The notes below the pieces were generated by a model, which searched no databases, was not told the DNA's origin, and worked only from the letters and a program-made list of their open reading frames with translations. Source: Cyclobacteriaceae bacterium (GTDB lineage Bacteria; Bacteroidota; Bacteroidia; Cytophagales; Cyclobacteriaceae). From it: a stretch of 21,975 bases of DNA. The position numbers and the translations under genes are program-made. The DNA is taken from the NCBI GenBank assembly GCA_025455445.1, contig JALOMN010000001.1:1-21975 (forward strand). The letters are read 5' to 3'. Shown piece by piece: positions 7,562-16,733 of the stretch (position 1 is its first letter; each line of letters starts with the position of its first letter).

Positions 7562-7677
7562 CAACTCCCCCCCGCGCTACTCTTTTCAACTCAATTATGT
7601 TTACTGTTTACGTCTTATTCAGCAAACAATCCGATAAAATCTACATCGGATATACTTCCAACCTCGAATGCAGATAG
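7562..7677 (+). pseudogene. Broken second copy of tRNA-Met 3' end plus GIY-YIG gene 5' end
   Basis: Bases 7562-7673 match 7189-7300 at a constant offset of 373, with five substitutions in 112 bases. The copy contains the tRNA T-loop end and acceptor strand, the same short spacer, and the first 26 codons of the GIY-YIG gene from ATG 7597. The reading frame then ends at TAG 7675-7677, where similarity to the intact gene stops. The product would be a 26-residue peptide holding both halves of the GIY-YIG signature but no glutamate, so it is inactive as a nuclease. Confidence 0.85.
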
Positions 7678-8103
7678 AAAAGTTCTTCAATCCAAAAAAA
7701 TCAAACCAAAGTTACTAACACCTGAAATCAGGTATTACTTAAAAATACATTGACCGTGGTGTATTTAAAAACAATGCTACTGCCCTCTTGATGATCGATA
7801 AATTTTCTTAAATAATTTCTCTCGCTCATAGTGACGTTGTCTAACTAATCGCAGGCTTTCAATTAAATCTCAATCTACCGAACTTTTGCAAGATCAATAA
7901 CTATCCGTTCTGAGCAGGAAATAAATAGAAACTGCAAGATATCGATTGATCGTGCTTACCTCAGGTTTAATCAAATAAATTGGTAACTTAAGCTGTCGCT
8001 TAAAACTGTTAAAAAGTGAACACATAATTTTTTTAAAATCAATAAGTTTTAGATTTGCGATTGCCTACAAAAAAAATTATTTTTATAAACAAACGAAGCA
8101 GCC
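7678..8103. other. AT-rich intergenic stretch without a recognisable gene
   Basis: About 426 bases with no convincing open reading frame on either strand and no RNA fold I recognise. A small palindrome, ACCTGAAATCAGGT, lies near 7720. A 7-bp inverted repeat, AAATACA/TGTATTT, lies near 7745-7770 without a clear T-tract. The right end carries a candidate promoter for the START-like gene. It may be decayed accessory DNA belonging to the tRNA/nuclease island. Confidence 0.5.
8050..8057 (+). promoter_or_regulatory. Candidate -7 element for the START-like gene
   Basis: TAGATTTG is an exact match to the Bacteroidota -7 consensus TAnnTTTG, 46 bases before the ATG at 8104. Upstream at the expected distance there is only a T-run (8028-8034) rather than a clean TTTG. 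Confidence 0.45.
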
Positions 8104-8508
8104 ATGGCTACATCAACAAAAAAGACTTTTACAGCCGATTATGAAATTCACGCTTCGACCAAGATGTTGTATCCTTACATCCAGACCGCGAGTGGATTAT
8201 CTGAATGGTTCGCTGATAACGTAACAATTAGCCCGGAAAAAGTATACACGTTAACCTGGGATAATGAAGAACACAAAGCGATCCTGGCAGGTCACCGAAT
8301 AAATCACTTTGCGAAATTTGAGTTTCTTCCGGAAAACAAAGAAGACGAAAAAGATCCTTCATTCTTTGAACTGAAGTTGGAAGTGAACGAACTCACTCAA
8401 ACCACATTTCTCAAAGTAACTGATTATTCTGATTTCGATGATTTAGCTGAACTTCAGGATTTATGGGATGGCCTCATCGAAAACCTTCGCAAGGTTGTGG
8501 GTGGTTAA
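8104..8508 (+). CDS. START-like domain protein (SRPBCC superfamily, Bacteroidota type)
   Basis: A 134-residue cytoplasmic protein with no signal peptide or membrane segment. The fold expected from sequence is the helix-grip SRPBCC/AHSA1 type. The opening strand FTADYEIHASTKMLYPYI is followed by the short amphipathic segment TASGLSEWFADNV (28-40), which resembles AHSA1 proteins. Alternating strands follow, and the C-terminal long helix is LQDLWDGLIENLRKVV. Bacteroidota genomes carry a conserved family of about this length; its ligand and function are unknown to me. It stands alone on the plus strand behind a likely promoter and ahead of pgi, which starts 105 bases later. Confidence 0.75.
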   Translation: MATSTKKTFTADYEIHASTKMLYPYIQTASGLSEWFADNVTISPEKVYTLTWDNEEHKAILAGHRINHFAKFEFLPENKEDEKDPSFFELKLEVNELTQTTFLKVTDYSDFDDLAELQDLWDGLIENLRKVVGG

Positions 8509-8531
8509 CCTTTCATCTATGGTTTCATAAC

Positions 8532-8554
8532 AATAGAAGTTTTTCCTTTCTATT
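8532..8554 (+). terminator. Weak hairpin after the START-like gene
   Basis: The inverted repeat AATAGAA (8532-8538) / TTCTATT (8548-8554) is followed by TTAAAT. The stem is AT-rich and the T-tract short, so termination would be inefficient at best. Confidence 0.2.
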
Positions 8555-8613
8555 TTAAATCATTTATAACACTTTATTGATTCATAAAACCAATTCTGAA
8601 ATTTTCTATACAC

Positions 8614-10266
8614 ATGCTATCCTCAATTAACCCAACTGATACTAAGGCCTGGCAATACCTAACTGCACATTATCTGACCATGCAGGCAACTCACATGAAA
8701 GAATTGTTTGCTGAAGACCCTATGCGCTTCAAACAATTTCAAGTTAGTATAAACGACATTCTCGTGGATTATTCAAAAAATATAATCACCGATGAAACAA
8801 TGGGCCTGCTTTTTAAACTCGCCCACGAAGTGGAGTTGAAGGAAGCTATTGAGGCTATGTTCCGGGGTGATAAAATTAATCGCACAGAAAATCGGGCAGT
8901 GCTGCACATCGCTTTGCGTAATACTTCCAACACGCCTGTAATGCTTGATGGTGGCGATGTAATGCCTGAGATAAATCGCGTATTAGATCAAATTAAAATA
9001 TTCTCAGAAAAATTATTGTCGGGTGCATGGAAAGGATATACAGGGAAAGCAATTACGGATATTGTAAACATAGGAATCGGTGGTTCTGATTTAGGACCAT
9101 TAATGGTTACAGAAGCATTACGTCCCTATCACCAGACTATCACACCGCATTTTGTTTCTAATGTAGACGGAACACATCTTGCGGAAACAGTAAAAAAACT
9201 AAATCCCGAAACCACACTCTTTATTGTTGCTTCCAAAACATTCACCACACAGGAAACAATGACCAATGCGGAATCAGCAAAAAAATGGTTCCTCGATAAA
9301 ACCAATAATTCAGGTGATGTTGCCCGACACTTCGTGGCAGTATCTACCAACACAAAAGCAGTAACCCAGTTTGGAATTGCTCCCGAAAATATGTTTGTCT
9401 TTTGGGATTGGGTTGGAGGAAGATATTCCTTATGGTCTTCGATTGGATTATCCATCGCGTGTACTATTGGCTTTGATAATTTCAAACAATTATTAAATGG
9501 GGCACATCAGGCGGACCTTCATTTTAAAGAACAACCTTTTGAAAAAAATATTCCGGTTATTCTTGCTTTGCTTGGCATCTGGTATATTAATTTCTTTGAC
9601 GCACATTCAGAAGCGATCCTCCCGTACGATCAATACCTCCATCGCTTTGCTGCCTATTTTCAGCAAGGAAATATGGAAAGCAATGGCAAGTCAACCGATC
9701 GTGCAGGTCAACCGATACTATATCAAACAGGACCAATTATCTGGGGAGAACCAGGAACGAATGGTCAGCATGCATTCTATCAACTCATCCATCAGGGAAC
9801 TAAACTCATCCCTTGCGATTTTATTGCGCCTGCGATCAGTCAAAACCAACTAGGTGATCATCATGAAAAATTGTTATCTAACTTTTTCGCGCAAACAGAA
9901 GCGCTAATGGTTGGCAAAACAGAAGGACAGGTAGAAGCAGAGTTGCGCGCTGCTGGAATGAATGCCGAAGAAATAAAATTCCATACACCTTATCGCGTCT
10001 TCACGGGTAACAGACCAACCAATTCAATATTGTTTAAAAAACTAACACCACACACACTGGGTACACTCATCGCATTATACGAACACAAAATATTTGTGCA
10101 AGGTGTGATTTGGAATGTATTCAGTTTTGATCAATGGGGCGTGGAACTTGGCAAAGTGCTTGCTAAAAAGATACTCCCGGAACTAAGCTCTTCAGAAGAA
10201 ATTTCTTCACATGATTCTTCGACTAACGGACTGATCAATTATTTCAAACGATTGAAATCGGAATAA
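8614..10266 (+). CDS. pgi: Glucose-6-phosphate isomerase
   Basis: A 550-residue cytosolic enzyme that interconverts glucose-6-phosphate and fructose-6-phosphate; its length equals the E. coli-type PGI. The phosphate-binding motif [11 protein letters not shown] is at 152-162. The family signature [15 protein letters not shown] is at 266-280. Catalytic residues fall at the same numbers as in E. coli: Glu355 in [11 protein letters not shown], His386 in [10 protein letters not shown], and Lys514 in GVELGK. The C-terminal signature [20 protein letters not shown] is at 494-513. Together with pfkA and the glucokinase downstream it forms an upper-glycolysis set. The 58-base gap to pfkA contains a promoter, so the latter two can also be expressed separately. 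Confidence 0.98.
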   Translation: MLSSINPTDTKAWQYLTAHYLTMQATHMKELFAEDPMRFKQFQVSINDILVDYSKNIITDETMGLLFKLAHEVELKEAIEAMFRGDKINRTENRAVLHIALRNTSNTPVMLDGGDVMPEINRVLDQIKIFSEKLLSGAWKGYTGKAITDIVNIGIGGSDLGPLMVTEALRPYHQTITPHFVSNVDGTHLAETVKKLNPETTLFIVASKTFTTQETMTNAESAKKWFLDKTNNSGDVARHFVAVSTNTKAVTQFGIAPENMFVFWDWVGGRYSLWSSIGLSIACTIGFDNFKQLLNGAHQADLHFKEQPFEKNIPVILALLGIWYINFFDAHSEAILPYDQYLHRFAAYFQQGNMESNGKSTDRAGQPILYQTGPIIWGEPGTNGQHAFYQLIHQGTKLIPCDFIAPAISQNQLGDHHEKLLSNFFAQTEALMVGKTEGQVEAELRAAGMNAEEIKFHTPYRVFTGNRPTNSILFKKLTPHTLGTLIALYEHKIFVQGVIWNVFSFDQWGVELGKVLAKKILPELSSSEEISSHDSSTNGLINYFKRLKSE

Positions 10267-10277
10267 ATTCAATCTAC

Positions 10278-10307
10278 TTGTATACGAATGATTTAGCTGT
10301 ATTTTTG
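10278..10307 (+). promoter_or_regulatory. Bacteroidota-type promoter for pfkA-glk
   Basis: TTG (10278-10280), a 19-base spacer and TATTTTTG (10300-10307) match the -33/-7 consensus with ideal spacing. The element lies 17 bases before the pfkA ATG, which would leave a very short leader. Confidence 0.6.
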
Positions 10308-10324
10308 AGCCTTCTATAAGACGA

Positions 10325-11308
10325 ATGGAACATAAAATATCTAAGATTGGTGTGTTCACTTCTGGAGGCGATGCACCGGGAATGAACGCTGCACTTCGCG
10401 CGGTGGTCAGAGCATCTATCTATTACAAAAAAGAAGTTTACGGAATCATGCAAGGCTATGAAGGTATGATTGCCGGTGAGATTGTGAAACTGGGGGCACG
10501 ATCAGTTGGAAATATTATTCAGCGTGGAGGCACGATTTTAAAGTCAGCACGAAGCCAGGAATTTCGCACCAAAGAAGGACGTGAAAAAGCATTTGCCAAT
10601 ATTACAAAACATGGTATTGATGCGCTTGTTGCAATTGGTGGTGACGGCACCTTTACCGGGCTTCATAAGTTTTACGAAGAATATAAAATACCCTCTATCT
10701 GTATTCCCGGCACTATTGACAATGATCTTGCTGGCACTGATTACACAATAGGTTACGATACCGCTACGAATACGGCTGTAGAAGCAATTGATAAAATCAG
10801 AGACACTGCGATATCACACAATCGACTTTTCTTTATAGAAGTAATGGGACGCAATTCCGGTTATATCGCGTTGAATGCCGGTATTGCAGGAGGAGCTGTT
10901 GTCACCATTATTCCAGAAGAAGCCATGAGTCTTGACGAACTTTTTAATAAGCTCGATGAAGGTGGTAAAACAAATAAGAAATCAAGTCTTATTGTAGTGG
11001 CAGAAGGAAGTAAACTTGGTGGTGCCATGGAACTGGCCAATAAGTTTGCAGAGCGCAACAACTATTTTGATATTAAAGTAACCATACTTGGCCACTTGCA
11101 ACGTGGTGGTTCACCCACTTACTTCGACCGTGTGCTTGCCAGCAAAATGGGCATCGCAGCAGTAGAAGGATTACTCAATGGCCATAAAGATGTAATGGTT
11201 GGCATTCGAAACAATCAAATCGTTTATAATGATTTTGACACTATTATGACTCATATTCATGAAATTGATAGCGAGTCGTTGCGCATTGCAAAAATTCTAT
11301 CCATTTAA
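10325..11308 (+). CDS. pfkA: ATP-dependent 6-phosphofructokinase
   Basis: A 327-residue group A phosphofructokinase making fructose-1,6-bisphosphate, the committed step of glycolysis. TSGGDAPGMNAALRA (12-26) and GGDGTF (105-110) form the nucleotide site. PGTIDND (128-134) carries the catalytic Asp132. EVMGRNSGYIAL (162-173) and GHLQRGGSPT (246-255) bind fructose-6-phosphate. Glycines at 108 and 129, equivalent to E. coli Gly104 and Gly124, are the residues known to distinguish ATP-using from pyrophosphate-using enzymes, so ATP is the expected donor. A good promoter sits just upstream, and a ROK glucokinase follows after 12 bases in the same direction, very probably in one operon. Confidence 0.97.
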   Translation: MEHKISKIGVFTSGGDAPGMNAALRAVVRASIYYKKEVYGIMQGYEGMIAGEIVKLGARSVGNIIQRGGTILKSARSQEFRTKEGREKAFANITKHGIDALVAIGGDGTFTGLHKFYEEYKIPSICIPGTIDNDLAGTDYTIGYDTATNTAVEAIDKIRDTAISHNRLFFIEVMGRNSGYIALNAGIAGGAVVTIIPEEAMSLDELFNKLDEGGKTNKKSSLIVVAEGSKLGGAMELANKFAERNNYFDIKVTILGHLQRGGSPTYFDRVLASKMGIAAVEGLLNGHKDVMVGIRNNQIVYNDFDTIMTHIHEIDSESLRIAKILSI

Positions 11309-11320
11309 TTAACGCTCTTC

Positions 11321-12304
11321 ATGAAAGATCTTACTATTGGTATTGACATCGGAGGTACAAATACAAAGTTTGGAATTGTTGATCGTGAAGGTAATGTGCT
11401 TCACCAGGGAAATATTCCAACCACTCAATTTGAAGACTTTCACGACTATTTCAACGCGATGGTGGAAGCAATTCGCAAAGGAATCTCCGAGCTTCCATCT
11501 TCTTCCCGTTTAGTGGGCATTGGTGTTGGTGCGGCCAATGGAAACTACTACACCGGAAATATTGAACGCGCTACAAATTTAAAATGGAAGGGTGTTCTTC
11601 CTCTTGCCAGATTATTCAATGAAGCCTTTGATGTGCCTTGTATTCTCACTAATGATGCTAACGCGGCAGCCGTAGGTGAAATGATTTATGGCAATGCCAA
11701 AAACATGAAAGATTTTGTGGTGATTACATTGGGCACTGGTTTAGGAAGTGGCTTTGTGTGCGGAGGTGTGCTGCTGAATGGCAAGCATGGAATCGCAGGT
11801 GAAGTAGGTCATACTTCTGTTAACCCCAATGGCAGATATTGCAATTGCGGAAAAAGAGGTTGTCTTGAAACCTATGTATCAGCAACGGGAATAAAACGCA
11901 CGGTTTATAAACTTTTAGCTGACCATCTTGAACCGAGCGAATTACGCGGAATCAGTTTCGAAGATTTGAATACCAAAATGATTAGTGAAGCTGCCAATCG
12001 TGGTGATGTAGTAGCAAAAGAAGCATTTGAATATACGGGGCGGATTCTGGGAATGAAACTTGCGGAAACAGTGGTGCATACTGATCCGGAAGCAATCTTC
12101 TTATTCGGTGGATTGTCGATGGCTGGTGATTTAATTTTTAAGCCAACCATACGCCATATGGAAGCGAACCTGATGCCCTTGTTCAGAGGAAAAGTAAAAG
12201 TTCTTCCATCAGCTATGCAAAATCAGGCGGCACCAATTTTAGGTGCGAGCAGCCTGGTATGGGATTACCTGGATAAGCTCCATGCAAAAGCTGAACTAGC
12301 ATAA
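11321..12304 (+). CDS. glk: ROK-family glucokinase
   Basis: A 327-residue sugar kinase of the ROK family, most likely phosphorylating glucose with ATP. The ATP phosphate-binding loop GIDIGGTNTKFGIV is at 7-20. The catalytic base Asp112 lies in LTNDANAAAVGE (109-120). The second ATP motif ITLGTGLGSG is at 135-144. The zinc-binding CNCGKRGC (174-181), preceded by GEVGH (160-164) with the sugar- and zinc-binding histidine, is the ROK hallmark. There is no N-terminal helix-turn-helix, so this is a kinase rather than a ROK repressor. It shares an operon with pfkA. The exact sugar (glucose, mannose or another hexose) cannot be fixed from sequence alone, but the neighbours favour glucose. Confidence 0.88.
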   Translation: MKDLTIGIDIGGTNTKFGIVDREGNVLHQGNIPTTQFEDFHDYFNAMVEAIRKGISELPSSSRLVGIGVGAANGNYYTGNIERATNLKWKGVLPLARLFNEAFDVPCILTNDANAAAVGEMIYGNAKNMKDFVVITLGTGLGSGFVCGGVLLNGKHGIAGEVGHTSVNPNGRYCNCGKRGCLETYVSATGIKRTVYKLLADHLEPSELRGISFEDLNTKMISEAANRGDVVAKEAFEYTGRILGMKLAETVVHTDPEAIFLFGGLSMAGDLIFKPTIRHMEANLMPLFRGKVKVLPSAMQNQAAPILGASSLVWDYLDKLHAKAELA

Positions 12305-12309
12305 CAGCA

Positions 12310-14721
12310 TTATTCTACTTTAACACCCAGGTTAGCGCCAAGCAAGTTAAAGGAGTCAACCCAATCATGCTCCTCATGGTTGAATTGTTTAGCCTTATTT
12401 TCAAGAGCAATTTCAAAATATAAATTTTGACTTTTATGAAGATTAGGTTCAAGCTTGAATTTATCTAGAATGGGAAACATGCGATTTAAGCGCTGTAATC
12501 TTTTCACATTTTCACGTTCATTGCTGATTCGCTTAAGCTCCTTGTAGATGCTTTCGCCTGCCAATCGAGAAAGTATGTTAGGATCTTCAATAGTAAGATT
12601 CCAGCGCTCCAGTTCAGTAACAATGCGCTCCATTTCCTTTATATTAATTTTATCTGATTGAAATAGTTTTACTAAATCTGCATTCAAAATATATTGAAAT
12701 GTAGCCTTATAGGCAGTTGGAATAGGAATATTATTGGTTGACAGTGCATTAATTAAAGTGTAATCTCTGTTGTAGCTTCTGCGCAAAGAACTTTCCAATT
12801 CAGCCATACTCTCCTTTGCAATCATATCCAGAATTTTTCTCTTTTCATCCTGAAAGAGATGCCAGATAGTATATTTCTCTGGCCCAAAATAAGTTTGCAT
12901 TAATCCAATTATATCACCTAATCTTCCTTCTTCAAAAGCTTTCACAATTCGGAATTGCATTCCTGAAAACTCATCCGGATCCATTTCCAGCGAAATATTA
13001 CCGATGATATTGTGTTTGCCCAGATAGATAACTGCAAAAGCAAACTTTTTCTCACTGCGCGTAACCAATGAACGAACCTTGGTTAAACCCAGCACCAACT
13101 TCTGTTCACCCGCTGCCTTCTTAATAAAAAATTCGTTGTGCGTACTATAGTTAAAAATATTAAGCGATTCCGGATCTTCTTCAAAAATGGAAGATACTGC
13201 ATAGTGCATACCTACCCGCTTAAGATTAGTTAGTGAAGGAAGTACCTCCTTCTTATAAACCTCTGCCCCATTTTCATATTGCGATAAATTACTAGGTGCT
13301 TGTGCGAGTAATTCAAGAAATACAGGCTCTAAATCCACTCCTCCAATCTGATTTGCCAACTGGATAACACGACAAGCATACTGCATTACCTGCACGGTTT
13401 CAATTCCTGATATTTCATCAAAGAACCAACCACAACTTGTATACATTAATAATGCATGTCGCTGCATCTCCATAATACGTAAAATCGTATTTGAATTTGC
13501 ATCCCCCTGCGCATGCGATTTCAAAAATCGCTTAACAGAGGCATCGTTGCGTTTTAATATTACATTAATATAATCGTTTCTTGCCTTCCAGGGATCTATT
13601 AATAATTCGGAACCTTTACTTTCAAAAATTTCTATCACATTGTCGCGCAGCCAATCCAATGAATCACGCAGAGGTTTGCGCCATAATTGATTATACCCAG
13701 GCTTTCCACCGTTGCAGCCACAGTTATTGCGCCATCGCTCCACACCATGTACACAACTCCATGAACTGTTTTCTACAATTTGCGCTTCCTGTAAAGGTGG
13801 AAACAATGCAAGGTATTCAGCATAGTTAGTAAGATTTACAGTGGTATCCTTCTCAATGAAATTCAGACAAAAGGCAAGCGCCATTTCGCCATGCTTGTGA
13901 TGATGGCCATATGTTTCGCCATCCGTTGCCACGTGTACCAATTGCGGACCTGAATCTGCCTGATCGAAAGATGACACCAACCTATCGACAAACCGCTTTC
14001 CATCATTTAATAAACCATTAAATGCAATACCCTGCGAGATACCTCCTTCATAAAAAAATAATGCGATCGATTTTCCGCTGGGCAAATTACAACTGTATGC
14101 CTTTCGCGTATTCACTGTTGTATCATTCACCTGTGTCCATTCGTGATCCCCTGAGTTTCGCACTGCCTTAGCCTGGCGGGGAGCCAGAATGGTAAACTTG
14201 ATATCATGCTCGGCAAGAATCTCCAGTGTTTCAGTATCCACGGCTGTTTCTGCCAGCCACATTCCTTCCGGCTTTCGTTTGAAACGAGACTCGAAATCTC
14301 TGATACCCCAGATTATCTGGGTTTCCTTATCACGCCTGTTGGCAAGTGGCATGATGATGTGATTATACACCTGCGCCAAAGCAGAACCATGTCCACCAAA
14401 GTTTGACACACTTTGTCTGTCTGCCAATAAAATCGCTTCATAGGTCTCATTGGCATAAGTTTCCAACCATGAAAGTAAAGTCGGGCCAAAATTGAAACTG
14501 ATATAAGAATAATTATTGATTATTTTCTTAATCGCATTTCCTTCTGTCAGAATTCTGGATGAGAAATTAGGTTCATAACACTCTGCTGTGATACGTTCAT
14601 TCCAATCGTGATAAGGATATGCTGAATCTTGTACCTCAATCACTTCCAACCAGGCATTTTCTCGTGGTGGTTGATAAAAATGACCATGAATACAAATGTA
14701 TTTTTTAGGAGTAGGACTCAT
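12310..14721 (-). CDS. GH57-family glycoside hydrolase with DUF3536 domain
   Basis: An 803-residue protein without a signal peptide, so cytoplasmic. The N-terminal half has the GH57 motifs: HGHFYQPP (12-19), GMWLAET (153-159) with probable nucleophile Glu158, and HVATDGETYGHHH (263-275) with probable acid/base Asp267. A Cys-containing segment, RWRNNCGCNGGKPGYNQLWR, lies near residue 350. The C-terminal half is a mostly helical region corresponding to DUF3536. GH57 enzymes act on alpha-glucans as amylases, 4-alpha-glucanotransferases or branching enzymes; the activity of the DUF3536 group is not known to me. It is the last gene of the glgE-treS/mak-glgB cluster, 39 bases after glgB, which supports a role in glucan turnover. 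Its stop codon lies five bases from that of the convergent glucokinase gene. Confidence 0.85.
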   Translation of the reverse strand: MSPTPKKYICIHGHFYQPPRENAWLEVIEVQDSAYPYHDWNERITAECYEPNFSSRILTEGNAIKKIINNYSYISFNFGPTLLSWLETYANETYEAILLADRQSVSNFGGHGSALAQVYNHIIMPLANRRDKETQIIWGIRDFESRFKRKPEGMWLAETAVDTETLEILAEHDIKFTILAPRQAKAVRNSGDHEWTQVNDTTVNTRKAYSCNLPSGKSIALFFYEGGISQGIAFNGLLNDGKRFVDRLVSSFDQADSGPQLVHVATDGETYGHHHKHGEMALAFCLNFIEKDTTVNLTNYAEYLALFPPLQEAQIVENSSWSCVHGVERWRNNCGCNGGKPGYNQLWRKPLRDSLDWLRDNVIEIFESKGSELLIDPWKARNDYINVILKRNDASVKRFLKSHAQGDANSNTILRIMEMQRHALLMYTSCGWFFDEISGIETVQVMQYACRVIQLANQIGGVDLEPVFLELLAQAPSNLSQYENGAEVYKKEVLPSLTNLKRVGMHYAVSSIFEEDPESLNIFNYSTHNEFFIKKAAGEQKLVLGLTKVRSLVTRSEKKFAFAVIYLGKHNIIGNISLEMDPDEFSGMQFRIVKAFEEGRLGDIIGLMQTYFGPEKYTIWHLFQDEKRKILDMIAKESMAELESSLRRSYNRDYTLINALSTNNIPIPTAYKATFQYILNADLVKLFQSDKINIKEMERIVTELERWNLTIEDPNILSRLAGESIYKELKRISNERENVKRLQRLNRMFPILDKFKLEPNLHKSQNLYFEIALENKAKQFNHEEHDWVDSFNLLGANLGVKVE

Positions 14722-14760
14722 TAAAATAATAGTTAATTAAAAATAACAACCAAGCTGCTT

Positions 14761-16728
14761 CTATTCTTCTAATTCAAATTCTGCTTTTGCTTCTTTTAAT
14801 TTTAACACCACCACCGCCAGCGGAGGAAGTGTGAGAGTTACAGAATAATCTTTGTGATGATATTTTACCGGAGATGTATATAAGAGCCTTGGATTAGTTA
14901 CACCACTTCCACCATAAATCGGTTTATCAGAGTTAAATATTTCAGACCAACTTCCACGATAAGGCACACCCACACGATACATCTCTCTTAGTTCCGGAGT
15001 AAAGTTGCATGCTACAATAAGTGAATCTTCTGTTTTCTCACCCTTACGCATAAAAATCATAACACTGTTTTCACGATCTGAATAATCAACCCACTCAAAT
15101 CCGCGGTTATCGAAAGAAAACTGATAGAGTGCAGGTTCAGACTTATACAATGCATTTAGTTCGCGCATTAAAGTTAAGATTCCCTGATGTGGAGCATGAT
15201 CCAATAAATACCAATCAAGACTGCGATCATGGTTCCACTCTGATGTTTGTCCAAACTCACCTCCCATAAAGAGTAACTTGGTGCCCGGATGTGTAAACAT
15301 ATAAGCATACATCAGACGAAGATTAGCAAAGCGTCTCCACTCATCACCCGGCATGCGCCCAAACAACGATCCCTTACCATGCACTACTTCATCATGAGAC
15401 AGTGGCAACATGAAATTCTCAGTGAATGCATACATAATACTAAAAGTGATATCATTTTGATGATACTTGCGAAATACCGGATCGAGTTTAAAATATTTCA
15501 ACGTATCATGCATCCAGCCCATCATCCACTTCTGTCCGAAACCTAAACCTCCCAGATAGGTAGGTTTGGAAACTCCAGTCCACGCAGTGGATTCTTCAGC
15601 AATTGTTACCGCATCAGGATATGTGCCATATACCACTTCATTAAACTCTTTGAGAAAACTTATGGCTTCAAGATTTTCATTGCCACCATGTTCATTAGGA
15701 ATCCATTCATCAGCTTTGCGCGAATAATCAAGATACAGCATTGAAGCTACGGCATCTACCCGCAAGCCATCAGCATGATATATGTCCAGCCAGAATAATG
15801 CATTGCTTATCAAAAAAGAACGCACCTCATTTCTTCCGTAATTGAAGATATAGCTGCTCCAATCCGGATGAAATCCCTTGCGTGGATCAGCATGTTCATA
15901 AAGATGTGTTCCGTCAAATTTAAAGAGGCCATGCGCATCGCCAGGAAAGTGTGATGGAACCCAGTCCATTATTACACCTATATCAGCCTGATGGAATGCA
16001 TCGACAAGATGCATGAAATCCTGGGGTGAACCAAAACGACTGGTAGGTGCAAAATACCCGGTTAGCTGATAGCCCCACGATCCAAAAAATGGGTGCTCCA
16101 TGATAGGTAAAAACTCTACATGCGTAAATCCATTTTCCTTTACATAATTAACTAACTCAATTGCTAATTCATGATAACTTAATGATCGTCCGCCATCTTC
16201 ATATTTTCTTCGCCAGCTGCCTATATGTACTTCATACACAGAATATGGTTTTGGCTGACCTGCACTTTTTTTTCTGTCATGCAACCATTGTTTATCGCGC
16301 CAGGTATAGTCCAGCTCCCAAATCACTGAAGCCGTGTTAGGTGCAATCTCCGCATAAAATGCAAAAGGGTCTGCCTTCTCAAGATATTCACCGGTGTTTG
16401 AATGTATGGCATATTTGTAAACTTCACCTTTTTTTATACCGGGAAAGAAGCCCTCCCAGATACCTGATTCATCCCAGCGAGGAAGTAATTTATGTTCATT
16501 GCCGTTCCAATAATTGAAATTACCAATTACTGATACTGCCCGTGCATTGGGTGCCCACACTGCAAAATAGGTTCCTTCCTGTTTATTAAAAGTGGTAAGG
16601 TGCGCGCCAAGCTTTTCATATAATTTAAAATGCTTGCCCGATTTAAATAAATGAATATCGAAATCTGTGAAGAGACTAAAACTATCTAAGTTATGTGTCG
16701 TCTTCTTGGAACTTGCTTTTTTACCCAT
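14761..16728 (-). CDS. glgB: 1,4-alpha-glucan branching enzyme (GH13)
   Basis: A 655-residue cytoplasmic enzyme that introduces alpha-1,6 branches into alpha-1,4-glucan. An N-terminal CBM48 domain (about 45-130, with YFAVWAPNARAVSVIGNFNY) precedes the GH13 barrel (about 160-540). Barrel motifs include VIMDWVPSH (252-260), GLRVDAV with nucleophile Asp325, TIAEEST with acid/base Glu378, and LPLSHDEVVHGKGSL with Asp446. A C-terminal beta domain follows. All catalytic residues are intact. It is shorter than the E. coli enzyme because it lacks the extra N-terminal module. It starts five bases after the TreS-maltokinase stop codon, so translation is probably coupled. In the GlgE route it branches the linear chains that GlgE makes. 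Confidence 0.96.
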   Translation of the reverse strand: MGKKASSKKTTHNLDSFSLFTDFDIHLFKSGKHFKLYEKLGAHLTTFNKQEGTYFAVWAPNARAVSVIGNFNYWNGNEHKLLPRWDESGIWEGFFPGIKKGEVYKYAIHSNTGEYLEKADPFAFYAEIAPNTASVIWELDYTWRDKQWLHDRKKSAGQPKPYSVYEVHIGSWRRKYEDGGRSLSYHELAIELVNYVKENGFTHVEFLPIMEHPFFGSWGYQLTGYFAPTSRFGSPQDFMHLVDAFHQADIGVIMDWVPSHFPGDAHGLFKFDGTHLYEHADPRKGFHPDWSSYIFNYGRNEVRSFLISNALFWLDIYHADGLRVDAVASMLYLDYSRKADEWIPNEHGGNENLEAISFLKEFNEVVYGTYPDAVTIAEESTAWTGVSKPTYLGGLGFGQKWMMGWMHDTLKYFKLDPVFRKYHQNDITFSIMYAFTENFMLPLSHDEVVHGKGSLFGRMPGDEWRRFANLRLMYAYMFTHPGTKLLFMGGEFGQTSEWNHDRSLDWYLLDHAPHQGILTLMRELNALYKSEPALYQFSFDNRGFEWVDYSDRENSVMIFMRKGEKTEDSLIVACNFTPELREMYRVGVPYRGSWSEIFNSDKPIYGGSGVTNPRLLYTSPVKYHHKDYSVTLTLPPLAVVVLKLKEAKAEFELEE

Positions 16729-16733
16729 GTCAG

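Noticed and set aside
7367..7564. A minus-strand frame across the GIY-YIG gene end and palindrome cluster
   Set aside because: It is antisense to the nuclease gene and its N-terminal residues are simply the translated palindromes (for example PPAGGYESDS).
7550..7753. A plus-strand frame of 67 codons downstream of the palindromes
   Set aside because: It reads the duplicated tRNA end and the broken nuclease copy in the wrong frame, and no domain is recognisable.
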